A DNA stretch of 64,000 nucleotides from Spirochaetaceae bacterium. Its GTDB lineage: Bacteria; Spirochaetota; Spirochaetia; Treponematales; Treponemataceae. The stretch's first letter is position 1. Each line of letters begins with the position of its first letter. Positions 15,668 to 25,472 of this stretch are shown here, in pieces. A model generated the notes under the pieces. The model was not told the DNA's origin. It searched no databases and saw nothing but the letters and a program-made list of their open reading frames with translations. The position numbers and the translations under genes are program-made. Location of the stretch: positions 1 to 64,000 of the forward strand of contig JAFZVC010000039.1 in assembly GCA_017618015.1 (NCBI GenBank). The letters run 5' to 3'.

Positions 15668-17308
15668 TTAGTTGTCTCCTTTTCGTTGAGTTACAAACCC
15701 TTTTATTGCCTTCATAATTAAATTTGTTATGAGTATAAAAAGCGAAAGAATGAATATTTCATTGAACTTTGCAAAATGCTGTAATTCCTGAATTTTTGTT
15801 GTTATGACCATAGTTCTGGCACTGGCTAAGAACACGACTGCGCTTACAGTCACAAGTCCGTTTATAAAAAGATAAATAAAGATTTCAAGCAGCGTAGCAA
15901 GCGCATTGGGGGTAATAATTCTTACTACAGTTTTTATCCAGCTGTCACCGAGCAAAAGGGCAGTGGTTTCCCAGGAATCGTTCATTTTATCAAGCGCACC
16001 CTTCATCATTAAAAACGGTGTCGCAAAAAAGTGAACAAGGTTACAAAGCACGATAATTGCCATTGTATTATGAAGCGGAGTTTTTCTGAACGCCAAAAGG
16101 AAAGCGATACCCAGAACCATACCTGGAAGCGCGTTAGAAACCTGCGCCATTGCGGCGATTATTTTGGAAAACACTGGATGAATTTTGCTTCTTGCACTTG
16201 CCAACGCCGCTATGTAAACGAAACAAGTCCCGAACAACGCGGTGAAAAGAGCGGCTTCTAGAGAATTCACGAAGACCCTTGTAAGCGCTTTGTCGCCAAA
16301 TACCGACTCCACATTCTTAAAACTGAAAGTCATGTTATAAGGCCATTCAGCGACGAACGGTACGACGAAAATTACAAGGAACACAAGAAGAACAAAAAGA
16401 ATTATAATAAATGAGATAGTAGTCCAGATAATATCGTGAACGACATTTCTTTTCATCTCTACTCTTGAAACCTTGTTGTAGCGAACATTGAACCGTTGCA
16501 GATAGTTCAGCAAAAGGATACTCAGGACCGATGGAAGCAGCATAAAGAGAGCGATAACGGACCCCTGGTGAAAGTCGGGAAGGCTTCCGAGCATTGTGTT
16601 GTAAAGCAGTTCCGCCACAACTGTATAACGTCCGCCGATTGAAGCCGGAATACCGAAATCTGTAAACGAAAGGAAAAAGCTTTGCACGATGGAAACTGCG
16701 ATTGTTCCCATCAACGGCTGTAAAATTGCAGTATAAAAGCATTTAACGGGAGAATCGCCCATTATACGGCAAACGATAAGGTAACGCTTGTCTATATAAC
16801 GCATTGTATTCTTTATAAGCGTGAACGAAATAGGAAGCGTATAGATTACATAGCAGAATACAAGACCTTTGAACCCATAGAAATCGAAAAGCTGATGCCC
16901 GAACACTCTTGTTATTAGCCCCTGCTTTCCGAATGAATAGATTACAGCAAAACCGTATGTGATTGTGGGGAGAAGCATTGGGAACACGGCGAGCGTTCTG
17001 AGGATTCTTTTTAGCCAGGACGGAATGTTCGTAAAAACTTCGGTATATGCAAGGATAAATGCCAGTAATGTAGTGATAATGGAACTTATAAAACTTACTT
17101 TTGTGCTGTTCCAAAATGCCTGCGTAAGTTTTCCGTTAGAAAAGACCTTTGAAAAGTTTTCAAAAGAGAAAGAACTGCTCTGACCTGACGCAGTAGTAAA
17201 CGCGTTCTTAAAAAGCACGAATGCTGGAAATATAATGAACAACGCGAAGAAGATAAGAACAACTGCGAAAACGGTATTCAGCTGCTTGTTTTTTATTTTA
17301 CTGAGCAT
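15668..17308 (-). CDS. ABC transporter permease with two fused transmembrane domains
   Basis: Protein of 546 residues with about twelve membrane segments in two halves, each resembling a binding-protein-dependent permease domain. The coupling-helix (EAA-like) regions are around CRIMGDSPVKCFYTAILQPL and ALLLGDSWIKTVVRIITP. Such fused permeases are usual in FbpB and AEP importers. Starts 11 bp inside the ATPase gene and is followed closely by the binding protein gene. Works with both in import across the inner membrane. Confidence 0.8.
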   Translation of the reverse strand: MLSKIKNKQLNTVFAVVLIFFALFIIFPAFVLFKNAFTTASGQSSSFSFENFSKVFSNGKLTQAFWNSTKVSFISSIITTLLAFILAYTEVFTNIPSWLKRILRTLAVFPMLLPTITYGFAVIYSFGKQGLITRVFGHQLFDFYGFKGLVFCYVIYTLPISFTLIKNTMRYIDKRYLIVCRIMGDSPVKCFYTAILQPLMGTIAVSIVQSFFLSFTDFGIPASIGGRYTVVAELLYNTMLGSLPDFHQGSVIALFMLLPSVLSILLLNYLQRFNVRYNKVSRVEMKRNVVHDIIWTTISFIIILFVLLVFLVIFVVPFVAEWPYNMTFSFKNVESVFGDKALTRVFVNSLEAALFTALFGTCFVYIAALASARSKIHPVFSKIIAAMAQVSNALPGMVLGIAFLLAFRKTPLHNTMAIIVLCNLVHFFATPFLMMKGALDKMNDSWETTALLLGDSWIKTVVRIITPNALATLLEIFIYLFINGLVTVSAVVFLASARTMVITTKIQELQHFAKFNEIFILSLFILITNLIMKAIKGFVTQRKGDN

Positions 17309-18056
17309 TATTCTCTCCGCCGAAAAGCTTAAAAATATTGTTCTTTTTAATTGCCAGCTGCTTGATTATAAAATCGTTCACAAAAGAGGTAGCTGGCTGT
17401 TTGATAATCTCTTCGGGCGAGCCATACTGCTCAATCTTACCCTTGTTGATGATAAGAACTTTGTCGCTTATCGTAAGGGCTTCTTCTGGGTCATGAGTAA
17501 CGATTATCGTTGTCAGTTTGTATTCTTTCGCAATTGTAACTATTTTTTCTTTAATAGACTCTTTTATAACACCGTCAAGGGCAGAAAGTGGCTCATCCAA
17601 AAGCAGGATTTTAGGCTTCATAACCATTGTACGAGCAAGTGCTACCCTTTGTTTTTGACCGCCAGAAAGCTGATCGATTTTTTTATCAAGATGCTCACGC
17701 AATTCAAGCAAATCAATCAGCGCATCAACTTCCTGCTGGCTGGAAAGTCCGGTTTTGTTTTTCAAGCCGTAGACAATGTTCTTATATGCATTCAGATTCG
17801 GGAACAAAGCGTAATCCTGAAAAACAATATTGAAACCTCTGCTTTCCATAGGAGTTTTTGTTATATCATCACCATTGAAAATTATTGAACCGGAATCGGG
17901 AGCGATAATTCCGAGAATTAGATTCAAGAGAGTCGTCTTGCCACTACCTGAAGGTCCTAAAATTGAAACAATCTGCGAGTCTTGAATTTCAAGCGAAATG
18001 TCATTCAGAACAGTGAAATCATTATAGCCTTTGACAAGATTCTTTATTTCAAGCAT
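17298..18056 (-). CDS. ABC transporter ATP-binding protein
   Basis: Protein of 252 residues with Walker A GPSGSGKT, Q-loop FQDYALFPNL, signature LSGGQKQRVALAR, Walker B ILLLDEPLSALD and the switch His in VTHDPEEA. The closest type is the FbpC/PotA-like importer ATPase. It lacks the usual C-terminal TOBE domain, since the protein ends soon after the nucleotide-binding domain. AAAGGA lies 7 nt upstream of the ATG. First gene of the importer operon. Confidence 0.85.
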   Translation of the reverse strand: MLEIKNLVKGYNDFTVLNDISLEIQDSQIVSILGPSGSGKTTLLNLILGIIAPDSGSIIFNGDDITKTPMESRGFNIVFQDYALFPNLNAYKNIVYGLKNKTGLSSQQEVDALIDLLELREHLDKKIDQLSGGQKQRVALARTMVMKPKILLLDEPLSALDGVIKESIKEKIVTIAKEYKLTTIIVTHDPEEALTISDKVLIINKGKIEQYGSPEEIIKQPATSFVNDFIIKQLAIKKNNIFKLFGGENNAQ

Positions 18057-18103
18057 CTGTTTTTCCTTTAATAAAAATGTTCAATATCAAAATCTTTTTC
18101 AAC

Positions 18104-18175
18104 ATCTTAGAACAAAACAGATTATAAATCAAGATATTACGTTCAAATAAATTAGAAAGCCACCTAATTTTGAAC
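18104..18175 (-). promoter_or_regulatory. Promoter and upstream inverted repeat of the ABC importer operon
   Basis: Minus-strand TTGATT (18127-18132), 17-bp spacer, TAAGAT (18104-18109). Just upstream, 18141-18175 holds an interrupted inverted repeat: GTTCAAA...ATTAG at 18141-18155 and CTAATTTTGAAC at 18164-18175. The position fits an activator or repressor site. No known box is recognised with confidence. The rest of 18176-18275 is AT-rich and empty. Confidence 0.5.
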
Positions 18176-18275
18176 AATACATTTTTCAGTCACATATTAC
18201 ATATTCATCATAAAAAGCGTGAATAAATGAAAATCATCCACGATATCAATCTGATTAGTATAATAATAACCCGAC

Positions 18276-19616
18276 TTACATCGCGATGATGTGCTTGAAC
18301 TTTCCGCTTCGGGCGTTTGCTTCGGGATGTTTGTCGGACAAGCGGATTTCTGCCGTGACTCCGTTTTGCGCCAAGTAATCCGACACAGCTTTCTTTGCTT
18401 GCTCGAACGCTTTTGTTTTGTCAGTCGACACAAGACGAAGCTCCAGCTCATCCGGGGCGACCTGAATCAGCTGGAAACGCTGTATTCCGTGAATCTCCTT
18501 AAGCAAAGCGTACAACGAAAGCGGTGCAATCTTTACGCCGTTCCCGAAAGTCAGGATATCATCAGTTCTGCCCTCTATCGTAAGCCAGGGGCGGTTGTCG
18601 CCACAAGCGCAAGGCTCATCGTGCATCACGATTCTGTCAGTAATCTCGAACCGGATGAAAGGGCACACTTTGTTCGCAAGGTTCGTAAGCAGCACTTTTG
18701 AAGACTGAGTTCCGAACGGAACAGGCTGATTGTTCTCATCGACTGCCTCAAGGATAACCCAGTCGTCGTTCACATGGAAATGACGCTCCGTACACTCACA
18801 GGCGACCGTGCCGCCCTCAGTACACGAGTAGTTCGTCTGGACATAGCAGCCAAAAACCTTTGAAAGCCGCTCCCTGACAGAATCGCTCAAATGCTCGCCA
18901 CCAGTCATTATAATCGCAGGCTTCACATGAAGGTTGCCGCTTTCCTGCTCATACGCAAGCAGCTCCAGCGCAGTCGGATAAGAGCCAATCATCGTCGGCT
19001 GAAAATCGTTCATCATATCGATGATATCCTGCGTTTTCTTTCGAACGTCGCAAGACTTCATCAAGTTTTTCTTCCACGGCATTTTGCGAAGGTTGTATTT
19101 CACGGAGCCGCTCGCAAGATAAAAACCGCCTTCCGCAAAAAGCGCGAGCGTCTTTTTTCCCTGCTTCATGTACGCTTTCATGTCCTGCTTGCGGGCAAAG
19201 CTACGAAGCACCCCGATAGCAGACGACACGTTGATTGTCGTATCGTCATAAAGGACGACGCACGGATTTCCCGTTGAGCCGGAAGTCGTGTAGATAAGAT
19301 ATTTTCCGTCGAGCTTTTTCCCGACATTCGAAAGATCAGACATAAAATCATCGACCTTTTTCCGGGTGATGCTTCTGTCGGTCATCCACTCGTCAAAATG
19401 TTCCATAAGGGCGATTTTATTCGTCGGCGGTAAATCGGTGAGTGAGAACGAGTCGCCCACGTTTTTGTAAAGCTCCGCATAATAAGGGCTGTTCGCTTTT
19501 GCATACGCGACAAGCTCCCGTAGGCGGCGTTTTTGCAGCTCAGCGCGTTCAGTCGCGGTCATTTTCTGCGCTTTCCGCGTCAGCATAATTGCTTTTAAAA
19601 GTCCGATTTGTTTCAT
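18276..19616 (-). CDS. PaaK-like (phenylacetate-CoA ligase family) adenylate-forming enzyme
   Basis: Protein of 446 residues. The adenylation motif YTTSGSTGNP is at about 110-120, then GSYPTALELLA, MTGGEHLSD, NYSCTEGG, and the hinge-like EGRTDDILTFGNG before the small C-terminal domain. The N-terminal ELVAYAKANSPYY is typical of PaaK/CapK proteins. Cysteines in CECTERH and EPCACGDN could bind zinc, as in several family members. It would activate a carboxylic acid as adenylate and perhaps thioester; the substrate is unknown. Followed in the same direction by no close partner; upstream lies the CrtO-like gene. Confidence 0.75.
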   Translation of the reverse strand: MKQIGLLKAIMLTRKAQKMTATERAELQKRRLRELVAYAKANSPYYAELYKNVGDSFSLTDLPPTNKIALMEHFDEWMTDRSITRKKVDDFMSDLSNVGKKLDGKYLIYTTSGSTGNPCVVLYDDTTINVSSAIGVLRSFARKQDMKAYMKQGKKTLALFAEGGFYLASGSVKYNLRKMPWKKNLMKSCDVRKKTQDIIDMMNDFQPTMIGSYPTALELLAYEQESGNLHVKPAIIMTGGEHLSDSVRERLSKVFGCYVQTNYSCTEGGTVACECTERHFHVNDDWVILEAVDENNQPVPFGTQSSKVLLTNLANKVCPFIRFEITDRIVMHDEPCACGDNRPWLTIEGRTDDILTFGNGVKIAPLSLYALLKEIHGIQRFQLIQVAPDELELRLVSTDKTKAFEQAKKAVSDYLAQNGVTAEIRLSDKHPEANARSGKFKHIIAM

Positions 19617-19638
19617 AGCAATTTTATCCTTCTGTGCC

Positions 19639-20181
19639 TTAGTGTCTATTATACACCTTTAGCACGCGAGGTCTATTGTATCTTTGTATTAAAACGAAAA
19701 GAAAATCGAATAAGCAGCCAAAAACCGATGTCCAAAAGAAAATCCAGAACTCGCCCCAGAAAATTGAGAACGATAGCGGGACGAAACTAAGAATCATACA
19801 GATTTCGTGGTAAACTTCTGCCTTGCACATATGATTCAAAAGCATTTCTTTCGTGTTTCCGGCGGGATTAAAATCCTGATCGTTCCATGTTGGCAATTTT
19901 GATTTCCACTTTCTTATCATCAGGATTTTGAAGAGTCTCTTTTCAAACGGCTTTTCGGTAAACCACCAACGGTCGTAAGTACAATGTTTTCCGATGATTT
20001 TGTAAATGAGATTCGCAAAACTAAACCGTATCGTGAAATGGAAAAACGTCGTGAAGATTGTGATGAGCAAAAAAAGAAGGTCATCATTGGGATGGATTTT
20101 CACAACAATGAACAAACAGATAATAAGGAGGATGAAAAGCAGATAGATGATGTTAAGCAAAATCTTTTTATTCTTTGTCAT
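19639..20181 (-). CDS. CrtO-like (glycosyl-diaponeurosporenoate acyltransferase family) membrane protein
   Basis: Protein of 180 residues with four predicted membrane segments (about 8-27, 35-55, 125-145, 146-165). The central pattern EKRLFKILMIRKWKSKLP and HMCKAEVYHE, with C-terminal RYNRPRVLKVYNR, matches the family that includes staphylococcal CrtO. Most bacterial members outside carotenoid clusters have unknown roles. No carotenoid genes are nearby, so a role in pigment synthesis is not implied. AAGG precedes the ATG by 8 nt. Confidence 0.6.
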   Translation of the reverse strand: MTKNKKILLNIIYLLFILLIICLFIVVKIHPNDDLLFLLITIFTTFFHFTIRFSFANLIYKIIGKHCTYDRWWFTEKPFEKRLFKILMIRKWKSKLPTWNDQDFNPAGNTKEMLLNHMCKAEVYHEICMILSFVPLSFSIFWGEFWIFFWTSVFGCLFDFLFVLIQRYNRPRVLKVYNRH

Positions 20182-20222
20182 TTAAAACCTTATGATGTCT
20201 TATGTAGTATTGTGCGCTCACC

Positions 20223-21236
20223 CTATGAGCTTTTGGAAGTTTGCGAAGCCCGTTCGGGAAGCGGCTGTTCCGCTTTGTACGCGCGCCCCTGCTGCACGTC
20301 ATGGTCGGCGAACCAGCGCATCATGTCGTTCCAGACGCGTTTTTTGTCCGCCGTCCACATGGGCGCGATAAGCAAGCGTTTTGCGCCGTCGCCCGTCAGA
20401 CGGTGGATGACCATATCCGGTGGAAGGGATTCCAGGACGGCGGACAACACACTGAAATATTCGTCTTTTTCCATGCAGCTGAAAAGCCCGCGCTCATAGT
20501 CGCGAGCCATATCCGTTCCGAGAAGCACATGAAGAAGCGAGAGCTTTATCCCGTCAGTGCCGGCGCGGGCGCAAAAGCGCGTCGTAGAAAGCATAGTGTC
20601 CAGAGTTTCGCCGGGCAGCCCTAAAATAACGTGAGTTACGACATGAATGCGCGAGGACGCGGCTTTTATTCGGCGGACAGCATCGACATAGACATCGTTC
20701 GTGAACCCGCGCCGGAAAGCCTCCGCTGATTTTTCATCCGCTGTCTGAAAGCCAAGTTCCAGCTGAACGAACTTTTTCTCTGCAATATCGGCTATGCGGC
20801 GAAGGATGTCGTCAGAAAGGCAGTCGGGGCGCGTGGCAATCGCGATGCCCGACACGTTAGGAGCGGAGCATGCCTCAAGGTACTTTGATTCAAGCGCGTC
20901 CGGGTCGCCGTAAGTGTTCGTAAAGTTTTGGAAATACGCGATGTATGTGCCGCAAGAAGCAGAACCGCCAGAATCGCGCGAAACGCCATTTTGCGCGCCG
21001 TCACCACCGGGACACTTGCTGCCGACAAGACGTTTTGCATCCTCAATCTGCTCGATAATAGAAAGCTTCCGCGAAGAAGCAAAGTCACCAGAGCCGGACG
21101 CGCTGCAAAACGTACATCCGCCAGTTCCCTTTGTTCCGTCTCGTGTCGGGCATGTACAACCCGCATCTATCGCAATTTTATACGCCTTGCAGCCGAATAT
21201 CTTCTTGTAAAACTCAGAAACCGAATAGAAGTGCAT
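20223..21236 (-). CDS. YhcC/TIGR01212-like radical SAM protein
   Basis: Protein of 337 residues. The N-terminal KIAIDAGCTCPTRDGTKGTG leading into GGCTFCSASG supplies the three cysteines of the 4Fe-4S radical SAM cluster with the extended spacing typical of the YhcC family. Later marks are YIAYFQNFTNTYGD, ATRPDCLSD, ELGFQTADE and VTHVILGLPGET. Function in the family is poorly known (RNA modification has been suggested). The start codon overlaps the clpC stop as TAATG, so it is translated as the last gene of the long prfB-to-clpC operon. Confidence 0.8.
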   Translation of the reverse strand: MHFYSVSEFYKKIFGCKAYKIAIDAGCTCPTRDGTKGTGGCTFCSASGSGDFASSRKLSIIEQIEDAKRLVGSKCPGGDGAQNGVSRDSGGSASCGTYIAYFQNFTNTYGDPDALESKYLEACSAPNVSGIAIATRPDCLSDDILRRIADIAEKKFVQLELGFQTADEKSAEAFRRGFTNDVYVDAVRRIKAASSRIHVVTHVILGLPGETLDTMLSTTRFCARAGTDGIKLSLLHVLLGTDMARDYERGLFSCMEKDEYFSVLSAVLESLPPDMVIHRLTGDGAKRLLIAPMWTADKKRVWNDMMRWFADHDVQQGRAYKAEQPLPERASQTSKSS

Positions 21237-23866
21237 TAAGCTTTTGTCGTGCTACGTGTCTTTTTCGCGGATGAACTTGCTTTTTTCGTTGTTCCGCGCT
21301 TTTTTCCTGCGCTACTCGCCTTCTCCGCTCCAATTGCGGCGCGTTTCTTATCGCTTTCGTCTTTCACGCCAAGCACAAGCTTATCGTTTTTCGCTTCGGC
21401 AACAAGAATGCTTCCTGTCTTGCATTTGCCCTGCAAAATAAGGGTCGCCGTCGCATCCTCAAGCTCGCGCTGGATAAGACGCCTCATCGGACGCGCTCCG
21501 AACGCCGGATCATAGCCGTGCTCGATGAAGTATTTTCTTGCGGACGGTTTAAGTGTTATATCAAGCCCTTTTTCGGCGATACGCTTTCTGAACTCGTCTA
21601 TCTGAAGATCGAGTATCGCGGACACTTCCTTTTCAGAAAGCGCGTTGAAAACAACGACATCATCAATACGGTTAAGAAGCTCAGGGTTCAGGATGCGCTT
21701 AAGCTCGTTCATCGCGTCGGCTTTTATCGACTCGTACGACATCACGCCGTTGCCGGAAGCTGAGAATCCCAGGCTGTTTTCGTTAGAAATGCGGCGCACA
21801 CCGGCGTTACTCGTCATAATGATTACGGTGTTTCTGAAACTGACCGTGTGGCCAAGATTATCGCGAAGCTCGCCCTCTTCCAAAACCTGAAGTAGAAGAT
21901 TGACAATATCAGGATGAGCTTTCTCTATCTCGTCAAGAAGCACTACGCAGTAAGGCTTTCGGCGCACTTTTTCAGTGAGGACACCGCCCTCCTCATAGCC
22001 GACGTAGCCCGGCGGCGCACCAACAAGACGGCTCGCCGTATGCTTTTCCATAAAGTCGCTCATATCAACGCGGATAAGGGCTTCTTCCGTACCGAAAAGG
22101 AATGTCGCGAGCGTCTTTGCAAGGAGCGTCTTTCCGACTCCGGTTGGTCCCAAAAAGATGAAAGAGCCTTGCGGCCGCCGATACGACGATACACCTGCCC
22201 TAGCCCGCCTTACAGCAGACGCAATGAGCGAAACAGCCTCGTTCTGCGCGATAACTGTCTTGTGTATCTCATCTTCCATGTGAAGGAGCCGCTCGGTTTC
22301 CGCCGTATCAAGTTGCTCTGTCGGAATGCCTGTCATTGTGGAAACAACGGTGCATACATCCCTTTGTGTAACTGTATTTTTCTCGGTGATAACGGTGCTT
22401 ACGCTGTTTTTTTCAAGAGCCTCTGCTTTCATGCGCAAAATGCGGACTTCATCGCGTACTTCCGCGCACCGCTCATAGTTCTGGCTTTGCTCCATAAGCT
22501 GCTTTTCTTCAGTAAGCCGCGCAATCTGCTGCTCAAGTTCCGCAAGCTCTGCAGGGCGCTCATCCGCCTCTATCTTTTTCATCGCGCCTGCTTCGTCAAG
22601 AAGGTCAATCGCTTTATCAGGCAAAAAGCGTTCCGTTATATAGCGGCGCGCGAACCGCACGAGAAGTTCAAGAACGCCATCGTCATATTTAACGTGATGG
22701 AATTCCTCGTATTTCGGTTTAACGCCATAAAGGATTGCAAGCGTATCTTCATCGCTCGGCTCGTTGACCATAACCATCTGGAAGCGGCGCTCAAGCGCGG
22801 CATCTTTCTCAAAATACTTGCGGTATTCCTTTATTGTCGTCGCACCGATGCACTGAAGCTCGCCGCGCGCAAGAGCAGGCTTGAGCATGTTGGAAGCGTC
22901 CATCGAGCCTTCCGCGCCACCCGCTCCGATGAGCGTATGAAGCTCGTCTATGAAAAGGATTATGTTTTTCTGCTCTGCAATTTCTTTTACGATGCCTTTG
23001 ATGCGTTCCTCAAACTCACCACGATACTTTGTACCCGCGATTACGAGCGCAAGGTCAAGAACGAGCACGCGTTTGTTTATAAGGCAGCCAGGAACTTGCT
23101 CCGAAACGATTCTTTGCGCCAATCCCTCTACTATTGCGGTTTTACCGACACCCGGCTCACCCACGAGAACCGGATTATTCTTATTCCGGCGGCACAATAT
23201 CTGGATGACGCGCTGTATCTCGCGCTCGCGCCCGATAACGGGATCGCATAGCCCAGAACGAGCGTTTTCTGTAAGGTCACGGCTGAATTCCGTAAGAAGA
23301 GAAGCTTTTTGCTTTTGCTTTGAAGATGCATCGCCACCTGGAACCTGTCCGCCACCGCGCTGGTTTCCAGCACCAGCAAGCGAACCCGCTGGAGAATTCG
23401 GCAAGGCAGAACTGTCAACAATATCCTGCGCCTTAAAAACCATTTTGCGCGCAACATCGATTGTCACAGGAATTGACTGAAAAAAGCGGGCGGTGACACT
23501 GTTCTCTTCACGGATTGCGGCAAGAAGAATATGTTCTGTTCCGATGTAATCGCACCGCATTGAGCGCGACTCAACAGCCGCAACATCAAGAAGTGTGCGT
23601 AAACGTCTGCTAGGAATGACTTCAGACGATGAGTTGTTTTTGCCGGCATCCTCCAAGGTGCTCACAGACTGCTCCAGCGTAAGCTGGAACATCAGGATGT
23701 TCACATAAAGCTGGTTAAGCGTCTCATAACCAACTCCGTCACATGTCTTTATCATAGCGAGCATAACATGCTCCGGCTGTATCTGGATTCCCTTAAAACG
23801 GCGCACTTCCGCAATCGCTGCGGCAGAAAGAAGTTTCTGTGCCCTTGGGGATAAACCTTTTATCAT
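21236..23866 (-). CDS. clpC: ClpC-type AAA+ unfoldase, Clp protease ATPase subunit
   Basis: Protein of 876 residues from the ATG at 23866, picked because TAGGAG lies 8 nt before it; an in-frame upstream start adds ten residues without such a site. Domains in order: two Clp_N repeats (about 1-145), first AAA+ with GEPGVGKT and [11 protein letters not shown], a middle region with a UVR-like coiled coil ([18 protein letters not shown]), second AAA+ with GPTGVGKT and LLDEIEKAH, and a C-terminal D2-small domain. The last 40 residues are Lys/Ser/Thr repeats ([15 protein letters not shown]), a basic tail unusual for ClpC. It works with ClpP (not in the window) to degrade proteins, and lies directly after mcsA and mcsB as in Gram-positive bacteria. 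Confidence 0.9.
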   Translation of the reverse strand: MIKGLSPRAQKLLSAAAIAEVRRFKGIQIQPEHVMLAMIKTCDGVGYETLNQLYVNILMFQLTLEQSVSTLEDAGKNNSSSEVIPSRRLRTLLDVAAVESRSMRCDYIGTEHILLAAIREENSVTARFFQSIPVTIDVARKMVFKAQDIVDSSALPNSPAGSLAGAGNQRGGGQVPGGDASSKQKQKASLLTEFSRDLTENARSGLCDPVIGREREIQRVIQILCRRNKNNPVLVGEPGVGKTAIVEGLAQRIVSEQVPGCLINKRVLVLDLALVIAGTKYRGEFEERIKGIVKEIAEQKNIILFIDELHTLIGAGGAEGSMDASNMLKPALARGELQCIGATTIKEYRKYFEKDAALERRFQMVMVNEPSDEDTLAILYGVKPKYEEFHHVKYDDGVLELLVRFARRYITERFLPDKAIDLLDEAGAMKKIEADERPAELAELEQQIARLTEEKQLMEQSQNYERCAEVRDEVRILRMKAEALEKNSVSTVITEKNTVTQRDVCTVVSTMTGIPTEQLDTAETERLLHMEDEIHKTVIAQNEAVSLIASAVRRARAGVSSYRRPQGSFIFLGPTGVGKTLLAKTLATFLFGTEEALIRVDMSDFMEKHTASRLVGAPPGYVGYEEGGVLTEKVRRKPYCVVLLDEIEKAHPDIVNLLLQVLEEGELRDNLGHTVSFRNTVIIMTSNAGVRRISNENSLGFSASGNGVMSYESIKADAMNELKRILNPELLNRIDDVVVFNALSEKEVSAILDLQIDEFRKRIAEKGLDITLKPSARKYFIEHGYDPAFGARPMRRLIQRELEDATATLILQGKCKTGSILVAEAKNDKLVLGVKDESDKKRAAIGAEKASSAGKKRGTTKKASSSAKKTRSTTKA

Positions 23867-23905
23867 TTTAAGACTCCTAAATGGTATAAAACACAAGCAA
23901 AGCCA

Positions 23906-25006
23906 TCATGCAATCAACTGTACTTGCGAAACAGCTTCCTGCAAGATTATGGAACGCAGCCTGTCGGCTTTTTGTACGCTTGTCACGACATCATCTTCAA
24001 AAGTCAGTTCTTCCTGACGTGAAAGGAAAATAAGATGAGCCGTCTGAATGCGGTACAGGAGCGAATAAATCTCTCCGTCCGTAAGCCCGCTCAGAATTCC
24101 AAGGCAATGGCCCCATTTTATGGCGGAGACAAGCTCTACGCCTTCCCGGAACGAAACATAGCGGCTGTACTTTATTGCGGCGATTGCCCTGTAAACAATA
24201 TCTTTTGCCATTGTGGGGCTGTCGTTCAAAACGTCTTTCCGTGCGTTGCGCTCTATGTTTATTACGTTGCGAACAGCCTGAACAACGGACGCAATCTGAT
24301 CTATCTCGCTCATCGGATAGCAGGAGTCCGTGCAAAACCGATACCAAGAGCCAAGCGTCTTTGTAACGCCACCAGGAGCGACAGCATAGCATGCGAATAC
24401 TTCAAAGCCGCTTTCTACAAGCGTGCGGAAAAGCGAGTCCTGCAGGTTTTTGTGTACAATTGACGGGATATGTACCATGACGGAAATTTTCATTCCTGTT
24501 CCGGCATCACGAAGGCGGCTTGTAAAATAGCCGACATCAAGGCTGCCCGCGAAACGTACATACTCCTGCAGTTCTTCGTCCACAAGGCTTACGGCAGAAT
24601 GTGCCGCAGCAGGGTCAAAGCCCGCTATATACGATGAAAGATGAAGATGGTCATGATAATTTACTGTTCCTGAAATTCTGCCGTCAGAACGCACGATGAT
24701 GCCTGTTGCGGCATTATCAACCGCGGCGGGCGCCAGAACGCCACGCTCCGCAAGAATCATGCTTCCAAGCTGCTCCAAGTTTTTTACGGAAAGAGTCTGA
24801 TATGATTCAGCATCATGAGAGCGGGCAAAAGCATCGAACAGGATAGTCCGCACCCTTTCGTCCGAATCATTTTTCATGTATTCAGGAAACGGGAAATCAG
24901 TCAGGTTGCGAGCGAGGCGCACTCGTGTTGAAAGAACGACATCGGTGTCCATGCCGTCGTCTGCGAACCAAGAATTCTGTTGTTCTGTACCGGTGATATC
25001 AGTCAT
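23906..25006 (-). CDS. mcsB: McsB-like protein arginine kinase homologue with altered active site
   Basis: Protein of 366 residues starting at the ATG that overlaps the mcsA stop by 8 bp. LSTRVRLARNL matches the nucleotide-binding start of phosphagen/arginine kinases, and DEELQEYVRFAGSLDVGYFTSRL and GTGMKISVMVHIP align with the McsB core. Two catalytic motifs differ from the family. The NEEDH segment (acidic catalytic residues) reads NYHDH, and the CPTN cysteine motif before GTG is absent (RLRDAGTG). It may therefore be a pseudokinase or adaptor for ClpC rather than an active arginine kinase. The position between mcsA and clpC supports orthology. Confidence 0.8.
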   Translation of the reverse strand: MTDITGTEQQNSWFADDGMDTDVVLSTRVRLARNLTDFPFPEYMKNDSDERVRTILFDAFARSHDAESYQTLSVKNLEQLGSMILAERGVLAPAAVDNAATGIIVRSDGRISGTVNYHDHLHLSSYIAGFDPAAAHSAVSLVDEELQEYVRFAGSLDVGYFTSRLRDAGTGMKISVMVHIPSIVHKNLQDSLFRTLVESGFEVFACYAVAPGGVTKTLGSWYRFCTDSCYPMSEIDQIASVVQAVRNVINIERNARKDVLNDSPTMAKDIVYRAIAAIKYSRYVSFREGVELVSAIKWGHCLGILSGLTDGEIYSLLYRIQTAHLIFLSRQEELTFEDDVVTSVQKADRLRSIILQEAVSQVQLIA

Positions 25007-25469
25007 CCTGCCTGTCCAACTCCCTGAGCCTGTCGCGGTAAACAGCCGCTTTCTCATAATCCTCGCGCGCAACGGACTCGCTAAGGCTGTTCTCTAAAAC
25101 AGCCCTGTCTTCCAGCTTGGAGCGGAACCCTGATATGCGTTTTGGCAAAGAGCCTGTATATGAAATGCCTTTTTTAGAACCGGCAAGGAGCGCGGTTATC
25201 TCTGTAGCAAAGTCTTTGTAGCAATTAGGACATCCTGCTTTTCTGTATTTCCGCAGATCCGCGAGCGACAGTCCGCAAACCCGACAAAGCCGAGCCTCCG
25301 GGCGCATAGGGAAAATTTTCCCCAGCGGCACTTCAAGTTTTCCGCCCGCCGCGCTTATTTTTTTCTCAGCGGCACACTCGGCGCATAAATGAAGGGCTCG
25401 TGTAGAAGTCGGCGTAACTTCCTGAATAAACATAACAGATTCACGTATTCCACAAATATCACATTTCAT
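24999..25469 (-). CDS. mcsA: McsA-like zinc-binding activator protein
   Basis: Protein of 156 residues with four CxxC pairs (CDIC at the N terminus, CAEC, CRVC, CPNC) that should bind two zinc ions. A C-terminal UVR motif (EDYEKAAVYRDRLREL) contacts Clp ATPases. In Bacillus McsA activates McsB and helps ClpC substrate choice. Starts 3 nt after the lolE-like stop, with AAGGTG as ribosome site, so it is in the same operon. Confidence 0.85.
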   Translation of the reverse strand: MKCDICGIRESVMFIQEVTPTSTRALHLCAECAAEKKISAAGGKLEVPLGKIFPMRPEARLCRVCGLSLADLRKYRKAGCPNCYKDFATEITALLAGSKKGISYTGSLPKRISGFRSKLEDRAVLENSLSESVAREDYEKAAVYRDRLRELDRQDD

Positions 25470-25472
25470 AGA

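Noticed and set aside
21914-23251. A long open frame of 445 codons on the plus strand opposite clpC.
   Set aside because: It is fully antisense to a conserved gene, has no ribosome site and its translation is rich in Arg/Cys/His, as expected of a shadow frame.
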